Part shown: positions 9,701 to 17,047 of the stretch, piece by piece
Layout: every line of letters starts with the position of its first letter
How positions within the stretch are numbered: the stretch's first letter is position 1
Origin: Paraburkholderia azotifigens
GTDB taxonomy: Bacteria > Pseudomonadota > Gammaproteobacteria > Burkholderiales > Burkholderiaceae
Direction: 5' to 3'
NCBI RefSeq assembly: GCF_007995085.1
Contig: NZ_VOQS01000005.1
Span: 1,426,001-1,490,000, forward strand
Length of the DNA stretch: 64,000 nucleotides
The notes under the pieces: model-generated
What the model was told of the DNA's origin: nothing
What the model saw: the letters and a program-made list of their open reading frames with translations, nothing else
Database searches by the model: none
Position numbers and translations under genes: made by a program

Positions 9701-12700
9701 ACCCGTCAAGCCCGAGGCACTCGAACCCGACGCCATCTTCACCGCCGACGAATGGGCCGCGCGCCATGACGACGATCTGTCCGGCAAGACGCAAACTCAC
9801 TATCCGCCGCGCAGCAAGGCCTACACGCGGCGCGACGTGATGGCCGATGGCAGCGGCATCGTGACGACGCTCGCGGGCGATCGCCCCGCGCTGCTGCAAC
9901 CTGGCTTCGACGACGTGACGGGCATCGCCGCGACGGATCATCCCGAGTTCCTGCGTCCCGCCGATACGCTGCTGATGCCGCCCGACATTCCGCTACACGC
10001 CGTCGGCGCGCGCGGCCTGATGTCGCCGCCGGGGCATCACGTGATCTTCGGACACGGCATCTCGCCCGACGAAATGCTCGGTCCCGACGGCGTGCCCATC
10101 GGCGCCGATGAAGTCGCTGCGCGCGTCGCGCCGCTGCTCGAAGACGGACAGGACGTCACGCTGTACTCGTGCTACGCGGGTTCCGACAAGGCCGATCCGC
10201 TGCGGGCGCGGCAAGCCAATCGCGGGCCGCGCGTGAATGCCGCGTTTGCCGATGCGCTCGCGCAGCGCCTCGCGGATGCGACGGGCCGCCCGACCACTGT
10301 CTGGGCGCCGGGCGATATTCTGCTCGTCGATCCCAACGGCACGGCGTCGGTGCGCATCACGCGCTTTACCGGCCAGGTCGAGCGCACGGGCACGCCGATG
10401 ACGGCATTCCGCGCGCGGCCTGCTTCCTTGCACGGCGCGCCGGCATCGGCAGCACATGCTTCTGCCGGAAAACCGACGCCGACGCCTGCCGAAAAGCCGT
10501 TCACGCCGCAAGTCGGCGATCTGCGCCTCGCCAACGCCGCGTACGACTTTTCCCCCATCGCCGACGATACGTTCGATTCCGTCGCGCTCGATCACGCTTT
10601 CGCCAGCGCGCTGACGTCGCGTCCCGGCGTGCTCGGCGACGTTGCGCGCGTCACGCGTCCCGGCGGCGAGATCACGCTGTCGCGCGCCAGCGGGTTGCTC
10701 GACGAGCCGCACCCGCTGCAAACGCTCGAAGACACGATGCAGGCCTTCCTCGATGCAGGACTCACGAATCTGCGCGCAGAATTCGTGATGCTCGGCGACG
10801 CGAGCATCGAACTCGGCGATGGCGTCGATATCGGCGCGCTCGATCCCGAAGACGGCTACTTCCGCTTCAGCGGCACTGTGCCGCGCGCCGAAGAAACGGC
10901 GTCGGCGGCAAGCGAACCGGCGAGCGCGGGCGTGTCCGATCTCGACCAGGCATTCGCCAGCCATGAGTCAGCGCAACAATCGGCGAAACATGTGTACGTG
11001 AGCGCCGACGCGCTGCCCGACGAATCGGCCATCGCACCCGGCGCCGATCCGCGCGAGCGCTTCGAAGCGCGCATGCAGGCCAACCTGGACGCCGTCGCGC
11101 AGACGACGCCCGTGCAGATCCACAAGCTGTCGTCGCTCGGCTACGATCCCGCTGCCGGGCTTCGCATCGACACGCCCGAAGGCATTCTGACAAAGCCAGC
11201 GGGCGTCGACATGTACATCGTGCAGGCCCGCGATGCGGCGACAGGCGCGACGTCGTACCGTCTAGCCGCGATCGACGAGAACGGCCTGCCCGAAGGCTAC
11301 GCTGCTGTGAACCGCAACGGCATGCGGGCGCTCGCGATGATGCGGCGCGGTCCGCTATGGCCCGTCGCGGGTGCAGCCGATCCTGCGCCGGCTGCGTCCG
11401 CGCCCGAACAGCAGCGCGCCGCCGACTGGCTCGACGATCACGATCTGCGCACGCTGCAACGTATCGACGGCTCGCACGTGCCGATGCTGTCGGGACTCGT
11501 GCGCCGCCTGGGCCCCAACGCGCATGTGCTGATCACCGGGCACGCCGCGCGTCCCGACGCCGGTCAGGAACACGCGCAACCGGCGTTCATCGCGTCGCTG
11601 ACTACAGACGAACACGGCATGCTCGGTTCGATCGAGTCGATGCAAGGCAAGCCGGTGCCGCGCTCGCTCACGAAAGCGCTGACCTCGACGGGCGATGGCG
11701 GCGTGGCCGCGCGCGCGAAGTACGACTTCTACGTGTCGCCTGTCGATGCCGCCGATCTCGCGCGCTTCGGCGGCGCAGCGAAGATCGAAAGCGTGACGAT
11801 GATGGGCAAGACGACGTGGAACGTGACGCCGTCCGGCAAGCCCGTCGATGCCGCTATCGCGGGCGATATCACGGAACTGTCCGACGCGTTGCGCTTCAGG
11901 CGCCCGAGCCACGCGGCGCGCGCCGCCGACGCGCAGCAGCGCATCTATGCCGTCGAGGAAAAGACGGGCAACGTGCTCGGCTACGCGGAACGCAACCTCG
12001 ACCACACATGGACCTACTACGAGAAAGCGAAACTCGGCGATACGAAGATCGACGCGCAGGATCTGAGCGCCGCGTTCCGCCGCCGCGCGCGCGGCATTCC
12101 GGTCGGCCGCGCGGGACGGCGCGGCGTGACGTTCGTGGTCAGCGAAACGGAGCCGTCCGCGCTCGATCGCGTGGGCGGATTCCGGCCCGCTGAAAAGAAC
12201 GACACCGCGACGGCCGAAGGCGCGGACAAGCCCGACACGAAACCGCGCCGCAAGTCGGGCGACGTGGTGCAGTTGCAGGTCGCGCGCGCCGATCAGGCTG
12301 CGCGGCGCACCTGGGCGCAGGTTCGCGGCCGCGAACTGACGGGCGCCGGCAATCCCCTCGTCGAACCGAATCTGCTGCCCACGGCGAACGACAAGAACCT
12401 GCACGCCGTCGATTTCAGCGGACACAATGCGCTGCATCTGCTGCGCGCGATCCAGCAAGGCTCGCTCGACAAGAACCACACGATCTATGTGTTCGACACG
12501 AAAGACACACTGGCGGAAGCGATCGGCAAGCCGCGCGGCATCATCGCGTGGCGCGGCGACGAACTGCGCTGGTTCGACAACGTCAGGCACGCGAACAACG
12601 TCAGACACGGCGGCAAGAGTCTCGACGAAATGCCCATCGGCACCGACCGCTTCGGCGCGAACGTGCACTTTCTGCTGACGCGGCTGCAGCCGCACGAATT

Positions 12701-15700
12701 TCTCGCCGTCGCCAGGCCGACGCGGCTCGCCGCCCTCACCTCGCGCGCGCAAACGCTCAAAGAGCAATGGACCGCCACGGCGGAGACGGGCAAGCAGCAC
12801 GCCGCCCTCAGGCAACGCGCCGAGCAGATCAGGAAGAGCTACGAAACCGTGCGCCGCGAAGCCGACGATCTGCTGCGCGAAATGCAGAACACGCGCGGCT
12901 CGCGCGGCCGCCGCAACAACAGCGCGAATCTCGCGCACGTGCGCTCGCCGATGAAGATCGAGCCGTATCAGCCTGGCCTGACATCGACGACGGTCATCGA
13001 ATCGAACCTGCGCAGCGGCGCCGCGAAGCTCGACCAGTACTTCCCCGAGTCGCAGCGTATCGAGGCGTTCAACGAGCGCAGAAACGGCCCGCAAGCCCAG
13101 CGCATCCGCTTCACCGGCAAGCGGCAGACCATCATGTCCGACGCTGTGATGTGGAAGAGCCTCGGCAACGATCTCAAGGTGGCGCGCGAAGTCTCCACTT
13201 CGTCGCCGCGCTTCTTGCCCGTGCCGCGCAAATCGCTCGCGCGGCAATTCGGCGCGGCGACGGTCGCCGACCGCCGCATGGTCCGCTACTTCGTGCGCCA
13301 CGATCCCGCGATCCAGGACCGCATCGCGCCCATGGCGCGCTCGTTCTCGCTGCGCGACGATCCCGCGCTGATGACGGCGCAGATCGAACGCTATGGCGGC
13401 GTGATGCCGATGGTGTCGCTCGTCGTCGATCCGCATTCGCTCAAGGCCGCGCTCGGCAAGCCGCACGACCCCGAATTTCTCGAACGCGTGCGCGCGCTCG
13501 GCGATCAGCAGAATGCGCGCTTCAACGGCGAGGAAGGCGTGATCGAGCCGGGGCCGGACTCGGAGGGCGAGACGCTGCAACTCGACGATCTCGCGCACCT
13601 GACGCGCTGGCTCGACGAAGCGTCGAAGTCGGGCTTCGCGATCCGGCTGGAGACGGCGCCCGCGCGTGCGCTCGTCGGCAAGGACAACCGCTTCCAGGCA
13701 GGCACCAACGACGATTACCACGATTACGTGCGCCTCTTCAGCATGCTGGAGACGTGGGCCAACGAGCACCCCGACGCTCCCGCGCCGAACGTGATGGTCA
13801 CCTTCCACGGCTGGGACGCCGTGCCCGAATCGGTGCCGGGCGCCGGCCACGCGCGACTGCTGGAAGCCGTGCTCGCGCGCAAGGGCCTCGAATGGGTGCA
13901 CATGGGGCTGTCCTACGGCACGCACGGCGCCGACTTTATCGCGAACCAGGATCTGACGACCCGGCTCGCGCAGATGATCGTCGACTATCGCAACGCGCCC
14001 CGCATGCTCGCGCGGCTGCATGGCGCCGACTCGCTGACGCGCGTGTTCGAGCGCGTCGACGGGCAGACCCTCGCGGACCAGCATCAGCTGCTGTTCGCGG
14101 AGATCGAGCGGATCGGCGAAGCGAGGGGCATGAAACCCGCCGAGATCGACGCGTTGCGGCATCAGCTGTATGAAGGCAACACGACGGCGTTTCTGGACAG
14201 CGCGCGCAAGGCGACGATCGAGTACGCGTGGCCGCAATGGCAGACGGGCGACAACAAACCGAACGGCAAGACGGAACGGCTCGCGCGCGCGTTCGCGCAG
14301 CGCTGGATGGCCGACACGGGCGACGCCATGACCACGACGCGGCCGACGACGCGCTCCGCTGCGAACGACGCCGAACCGACCGCGTACTGGCGTTCCGTGG
14401 TCGCGGACCCCGTGCTGAAGAACGACGGCACCAAGCCGCTCAGCGCGAACCGCAAGGCATCGGCGCAACTGGCCATCGCCAGCCGCGAGCACGAAGGGAA
14501 TCAAGGCCCCGACGGCGCGCAGCCGCTCAGCGAAGAAGAAACCAGCCAGCTTCGCGCCGCTTCCGAACTCAACGCGCTGCGCGTCCAGCAAGGCAATCGC
14601 GACGGCAGCAGCGTAGTGAAGACGTCGCTGCTGGTCGGCGGCGCGGGCACGACGACGGGTGTGGCCGCCGCCAGCGCGTTCCGCCTGCTGCATCAGCTGA
14701 GCACCGAGGGCACGCTGCACGCGACCAACACGCTCTACACGGGCGTGCGTGTCGGCCGCGTGTTTCAGGCGATGCATCAGGGCGCCGTCGCGAGTCTGAA
14801 GAACGGCGATCCGCGCGTGTTCGACCAGATGGTCGACCGGCTCGCGAACGGTCTGAAGAGCCAGTTGAAGGCGAACCGGTTCGACGTGGACGTGCGCACG
14901 GAACAGCTCGAACTGCTCGCGAGCGAAGGCAAGGCGAAGGCAGGCCAGTTGCGGGCGCTCAACCAGGCAGGGCTGATTTCGTTCGACGACGCCGTCACGC
15001 ACACGAAAGGCATCGCCGCCGACATGCTCGCGCAGATGCAAGGCGTGGTCGGCGGCTCGTCGCTGAAGATGCTGCATCATGGCAATCCGCGTCACTGGGT
15101 CGGCCTGATGGGACGCGGCCTCGGCATCGCGGGCTATACGGGGACCATCACGCTCAACATGGCGTCGATGATCGATCATCCAACGCTCGCTACGGCACTG
15201 TCGACGGCGGGCGCGACGATGGGCGGCACCTACACGACGCTCGTGTTTCTCGGCAGCATCCGGCATCTGAACGCCGAAAACCGCAGCCGCTTCGCGCGCT
15301 TTGCGAGCGCGTCGGGCGATTATCTGGCGTCGTCGGGGAGTTTGATTGGCGGCGTGACGAAGATCCTGTCGGGCGATCCCGTCGCGGGTTCGCTGTCGGC
15401 GGCGTCGGGCTTCCTGCTCGGCAGCGCGCGGCTGCATACGCAGTTCCCGAATTCGTCGCCGTTCATGGAAAAACTGCCGACACTCATCGCGCTGCTGCCC
15501 GTCGGGTTGTTCGTCGTGACGACGGCACAAGGCCTGTTCTTCAGCGGCAGTTCGGGGAACGACAAGAACGATCCGAACAACACGCCCGGCAAAAACAATC
15601 TGAACAGTCCGCAGCCGGGCACGTCAGGCACGCCACAGCCGTCGATCACGGCTTCGGCGGCGCCGTCGGCTTCGCAACCTTCTTCACAACCGACTTCGCA

Positions 15701-15983
15701 AGCGCCCACGCCGTCAGCTTCCCAACCTTCGTCACAACCCACGGCGACACCATCGACCCCGCCGCCCACCGTCAGGACTGCACACGGTGACTCGCTCTGG
15801 TCGATCGCCGACGATCACAGCCGCAGCCTGCTCGACGCCGCGCATGTGCCCGACGCCGACCGGCAGCACATGTCGCACGATCATCTCGTGCAACTTGCGT
15901 TCGACGAAATCCTGCAACTGAATCCGCAATACGCGAAGCATCCGGGTTCGATCGATCCGGGCGACACGATCGTGATCGGCTGA
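3765..15983 (+). CDS. Giant multidomain T3S-associated protein, candidate secreted effector/toxin
   Basis: I do not recognise this 4072-residue protein as a whole. ATG 3765 is preceded by GGAG at the right spacing; the frame extends upstream only to 3711. Seen in order: a helical, Gln/Ala-rich N-terminus (1-280); a region ending in two Gly/Ala-rich hydrophobic hairpins (about 895-990) that recalls the DUF4781 family; caspase-like His/Cys modules (about 1486-1572, 1646-1732 degenerate, 1780-1886, 2076-2212); a short methyltransferase-like stretch (2259-2366); a charged coiled coil (2991-3043); an amidohydrolase/TIM-barrel-like region (3063-3519); several membrane segments (3620-3930); a Ser/Pro/Gln/Thr linker (3930-4003); and a LysM-like end (4004-4072). 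Codon use matches the neighbours. Its position after sctQ, sctR and the transglycosylase suggests it is made with, and perhaps exported by, this T3SS. No chaperone gene is evident. Gene existence is near certain; function is inferred. Confidence 0.85.
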   Translation: MSLMAVDGGGATYVPPPSNPDKPKPTASNGSSTPTAQQQALAAAKAETARLLKIAQQEMAALQRLRDQRAKQADIDAQIKKAGQAWGAVQAAAENQMRVSADGGGDAKKAISSAAADIRALDKNDPILDEVVTDSQKTVTPETAVQRTTNEKAFQFALAAQTDQDATSEVNAYNAETPAQQQADGEEYAYSIRQDQSTADTNANNAYDALEKALRHEYSVEAATLRLHDAKADYAAWQKEPSGARRADEADAAQELSQAQTQYDKVTAGDDSALSYVTADEQKQAVATVKNQHPDAWYGSVVDMLGQQSALRRDIALVNPDDPSLSPQMKQLAQNDPVTFAVLQETGQTIDPNAPGLSPKEKELAQQNPLALAFVRMTGVNVDPTKMTAADKQQLDQLGIFQYACAHADPKSANVQKMQMLMAAAPDVRLQYTKQQVDLLMQNPGHNGDNGDNASAALKVLNTNMNATFSVSDREQMWNEVGLPHFNQKYVESQIDPLMVKPDTTANDPDSVRARNDSTMNADKVGKWMQSTLDMNNVPPEFAGVVIDTVKHDFSDKWMQSNTGTPVSGRGTEFYKGLSQAVSLADLQPTETGVPVARENDVASWLMDEHGNAKSMIYTLRGDSTSYGFDSVRDTVSGGYGPALSQALLKQMQGDDRFRSGFANDFQLMLGQGMDKAQSKANNANADASYKLFQNDPSKVLQPYFNDFQQHFDNQPHTFDAHSNQLTNFVGVGLGIQPDNPAIVPTDQQDNPSMGMLEQLIVGNVAFNQGKSLFEGNANATRMIDAVTDQIRKVGGDHAVVTLVPTYYVSKDSGASPSALFKVQVNGKPGEFKYIDDRGWSYDKLDDYQHNNGLSDDAKLYVPRNLTLGPASSGPVQYEPVAAHITSGWQRFEHVLEIGTGILAAAGGVVLIASGVGAVEGGLLLGAAWTAVGAGMAVGTGVAVQDLVNLNDHGQSLGFGNAQARSDWISLIGSGAGAFGGGLGMASKSLMESAALLRSVDEAAGAMSTVSRTSGDAALVGNSGRFAETANAFEGTAAVTSRASSILNVVGGLSGADLSFEQGASLLKNWDAMSSSDRIDQLFTLGLGIAQMGAGSTTIMERPIRTLFNVPEPPRPVTNVTFDDADVMNTSRLGTAAIENQRRLNGDFGDPRGRDSAKVNLDGNQNLDGIDAFEADKGLDAKAAAARRALNGKGLGTDAADGDALLVRLAPATESEGSTPPVDDASVADPAVAKQPANATNAQPASWSIPSNVRANPALLEETVVAAFASGSGLDQVEFYIYALQDEEGHARAVDEDGLPATDPGDIVADLHASRNDERRAALADDPQALAAHDAAPDTGEPLNLTRYTSLHDALVLGCEGTLAGRYGIALVDRTALAPDGSAPPEAIVGKLVPDAAGTHVNLSLDPAFQGDLRIRYPRGFEPGKPLIRAENGERIDVVNALPTRTETQWAAFPRREADLAIYAPDLTRPENQLPNGERPQLPVPPGHFAVYCHAWTDAFSDAHGNPFDAPQMAEMIRAAGWDGKSPVILYACGTATRINPLSQLLASVLGVDVYGASGFVAWRGHGPSGRVTTGYTTGIVIEPGAYDRMHRVDTSVQDAPRVFRFSPELPVLDQPPAAIDWRGEPARPVVNRWGDPNVATTSARAPLSVYLWGVLTKRGAIVNPRTGAPASALDLTFALEALTQRGYTPGTPVALDGAASGADPALIQAFSDLIQTPVYGRLGTTDASGWRRVDPNPNRRLARFEIEPDTQGKFSPGGAQPIKLNPLELRPVPGTRVVNLLGHEAARQYLKVSGFDIAETHGTTPNNVAEDNTVAVMQDGPRLTAERFVQALMEDDAYTPGNGVLVTGCYLGSGGYPWARDLAYHLQAPVIASITSNSTRGTGVLTLHPLEPEIAVPENDPDVGTRLYLHLPDAPEEGFEPEVFRYQREHNIDASAMRPPVEPVEAARPVIGEIDPNEDSGRRSIGASADDEPSKALEPVKPEALEPDAIFTADEWAARHDDDLSGKTQTHYPPRSKAYTRRDVMADGSGIVTTLAGDRPALLQPGFDDVTGIAATDHPEFLRPADTLLMPPDIPLHAVGARGLMSPPGHHVIFGHGISPDEMLGPDGVPIGADEVAARVAPLLEDGQDVTLYSCYAGSDKADPLRARQANRGPRVNAAFADALAQRLADATGRPTTVWAPGDILLVDPNGTASVRITRFTGQVERTGTPMTAFRARPASLHGAPASAAHASAGKPTPTPAEKPFTPQVGDLRLANAAYDFSPIADDTFDSVALDHAFASALTSRPGVLGDVARVTRPGGEITLSRASGLLDEPHPLQTLEDTMQAFLDAGLTNLRAEFVMLGDASIELGDGVDIGALDPEDGYFRFSGTVPRAEETASAASEPASAGVSDLDQAFASHESAQQSAKHVYVSADALPDESAIAPGADPRERFEARMQANLDAVAQTTPVQIHKLSSLGYDPAAGLRIDTPEGILTKPAGVDMYIVQARDAATGATSYRLAAIDENGLPEGYAAVNRNGMRALAMMRRGPLWPVAGAADPAPAASAPEQQRAADWLDDHDLRTLQRIDGSHVPMLSGLVRRLGPNAHVLITGHAARPDAGQEHAQPAFIASLTTDEHGMLGSIESMQGKPVPRSLTKALTSTGDGGVAARAKYDFYVSPVDAADLARFGGAAKIESVTMMGKTTWNVTPSGKPVDAAIAGDITELSDALRFRRPSHAARAADAQQRIYAVEEKTGNVLGYAERNLDHTWTYYEKAKLGDTKIDAQDLSAAFRRRARGIPVGRAGRRGVTFVVSETEPSALDRVGGFRPAEKNDTATAEGADKPDTKPRRKSGDVVQLQVARADQAARRTWAQVRGRELTGAGNPLVEPNLLPTANDKNLHAVDFSGHNALHLLRAIQQGSLDKNHTIYVFDTKDTLAEAIGKPRGIIAWRGDELRWFDNVRHANNVRHGGKSLDEMPIGTDRFGANVHFLLTRLQPHEFLAVARPTRLAALTSRAQTLKEQWTATAETGKQHAALRQRAEQIRKSYETVRREADDLLREMQNTRGSRGRRNNSANLAHVRSPMKIEPYQPGLTSTTVIESNLRSGAAKLDQYFPESQRIEAFNERRNGPQAQRIRFTGKRQTIMSDAVMWKSLGNDLKVAREVSTSSPRFLPVPRKSLARQFGAATVADRRMVRYFVRHDPAIQDRIAPMARSFSLRDDPALMTAQIERYGGVMPMVSLVVDPHSLKAALGKPHDPEFLERVRALGDQQNARFNGEEGVIEPGPDSEGETLQLDDLAHLTRWLDEASKSGFAIRLETAPARALVGKDNRFQAGTNDDYHDYVRLFSMLETWANEHPDAPAPNVMVTFHGWDAVPESVPGAGHARLLEAVLARKGLEWVHMGLSYGTHGADFIANQDLTTRLAQMIVDYRNAPRMLARLHGADSLTRVFERVDGQTLADQHQLLFAEIERIGEARGMKPAEIDALRHQLYEGNTTAFLDSARKATIEYAWPQWQTGDNKPNGKTERLARAFAQRWMADTGDAMTTTRPTTRSAANDAEPTAYWRSVVADPVLKNDGTKPLSANRKASAQLAIASREHEGNQGPDGAQPLSEEETSQLRAASELNALRVQQGNRDGSSVVKTSLLVGGAGTTTGVAAASAFRLLHQLSTEGTLHATNTLYTGVRVGRVFQAMHQGAVASLKNGDPRVFDQMVDRLANGLKSQLKANRFDVDVRTEQLELLASEGKAKAGQLRALNQAGLISFDDAVTHTKGIAADMLAQMQGVVGGSSLKMLHHGNPRHWVGLMGRGLGIAGYTGTITLNMASMIDHPTLATALSTAGATMGGTYTTLVFLGSIRHLNAENRSRFARFASASGDYLASSGSLIGGVTKILSGDPVAGSLSAASGFLLGSARLHTQFPNSSPFMEKLPTLIALLPVGLFVVTTAQGLFFSGSSGNDKNDPNNTPGKNNLNSPQPGTSGTPQPSITASAAPSASQPSSQPTSQAPTPSASQPSSQPTATPSTPPPTVRTAHGDSLWSIADDHSRSLLDAAHVPDADRQHMSHDHLVQLAFDEILQLNPQYAKHPGSIDPGDTIVIG

Positions 15984-16005
15984 TACGCGCAAGCCTCGCG
16001 TATCA
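15981..16005. terminator. Shared hairpin between convergent giant gene and sctU
   Basis: A perfect 9-bp inverted repeat (arms TGATACGCG at 15981-15989 and CGCGTATCA at 15997-16005, 7-base loop) spans the whole 19-base gap. The outer three bases of each arm are the TGA stop codons of the two converging genes. No T-run follows on either strand, so intrinsic termination is possible but not typical. Confidence 0.5.
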
Positions 16006-17034
16006 GCCGGCGCCTTTCGCCCACTTAAGCAGCCGCGCCACTTCCTCGAAGTGATGCTGGCCGATCGTGCCGTTCTCGGGCGTCGCTTCGTAGAGCGATT
16101 CGGCAAGGCCCGTATTGGCGAGCGTCGGCCGCAAGCTCGCCTGCGCGAGCTTCACGATGCGCTCGGCGACTTCGCCTTCGCCGCGCGCGAGCACCCACGG
16201 CAGCGTGCCGGGACCGCCGTAGAACAGTGCGACAGCCACACGCGGCGAATACACGACCGCCGACGCATAACCGATCCTGTCGTTCAGCGACGCCATGCGC
16301 ATTTCCAGCGCGATCTGCTTGCGCCGCCCCTGGATATGCGGATCGCCCTCCGTCTCCTTGTGCTCGCGCCGCACCTCCTCGACCGACATCTTCATCTTCT
16401 GGTTGAACTCGTGCCGCTGATGCACGATATCGATCAGCGCCATCACGATGAACACGAGCGCGGCCCAGCCGAACAGCAACAGCAGCAGATGTGCGATCAG
16501 CGCGAGTATCGACAGCGGCCGCGTGAAGCCAGCCTGCACCGCGGGATCGAGCGACGCGCGGATCAGCCAGCCAAGCGTCGCGACGAGCAGCGCCGTCTTG
16601 ACCAGCATCTTCACGAGATTGATCAGATTGCGCAGCGACCAGAGGTTCTTCAGCCCTTCGGCGGGATTGATGCGCGACAGCGACGGCACGAGCCGGCTCC
16701 ACGCCATGATGCCGCCCACCTGCACGAAACCCGCGAGCAACCCTGCCGCAAGGCCGATGCCCACGAAACCGAGCGTCGGCAACAGCAACGTGTGCGACGC
16801 TTCGCCGACCAGCGACGCGATGCGCGCACCGGGATCGGCTGCGCCGACGGCGTCGAACACGAGGCGGAACAGTCCCTGCACGCGCGCGTCGATCTGCGCG
16901 AGGCCGCTGGCGAGCGCAATGCACACGCCGACGAACATCGCCGTCGAAATGGTTTCCGCGCTCTTCGCGACCTCGCCTTTCTCGCGTGCTTCGCGCAGGC
17001 GTTTCGCGGTCGGCTGCTGGCTCTTTTCCGCCAT
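16003..17034 (-). CDS. sctU: T3S switch protein SctU (FlhB/YscU family) lacking the NPTH motif
   Basis: SctU closes around the export gate, and its cytoplasmic domain normally cleaves itself at Asn-Pro-Thr-His to allow the switch from early to late substrates. The 343-residue product has the family N-terminus (MAEKSQQPTAKRLREAREKG), four membrane segments, the EGDPHIQGRRKQ linker helix and the globular C-terminal domain. At the expected site (YscU N263) it reads Ser263-Pro264-Arg265, one residue shorter than NPTH, so both the cleaving Asn and the His are absent. The rest of the domain looks intact. It is the last gene of the minus-strand T3S operon, 13 bases after sctT. Confidence 0.93.
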   Translation of the reverse strand: MAEKSQQPTAKRLREAREKGEVAKSAETISTAMFVGVCIALASGLAQIDARVQGLFRLVFDAVGAADPGARIASLVGEASHTLLLPTLGFVGIGLAAGLLAGFVQVGGIMAWSRLVPSLSRINPAEGLKNLWSLRNLINLVKMLVKTALLVATLGWLIRASLDPAVQAGFTRPLSILALIAHLLLLLFGWAALVFIVMALIDIVHQRHEFNQKMKMSVEEVRREHKETEGDPHIQGRRKQIALEMRMASLNDRIGYASAVVYSPRVAVALFYGGPGTLPWVLARGEGEVAERIVKLAQASLRPTLANTGLAESLYEATPENGTIGQHHFEEVARLLKWAKGAG

Positions 17035-17047
17035 GTTCGCGCGACGC

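Noticed and set aside
11355..15530. Minus-strand open frame of 1391 codons opposite the giant gene
   Set aside because: Same reasons: Arg/His-rich shadow of the plus-strand frame with no domain features.
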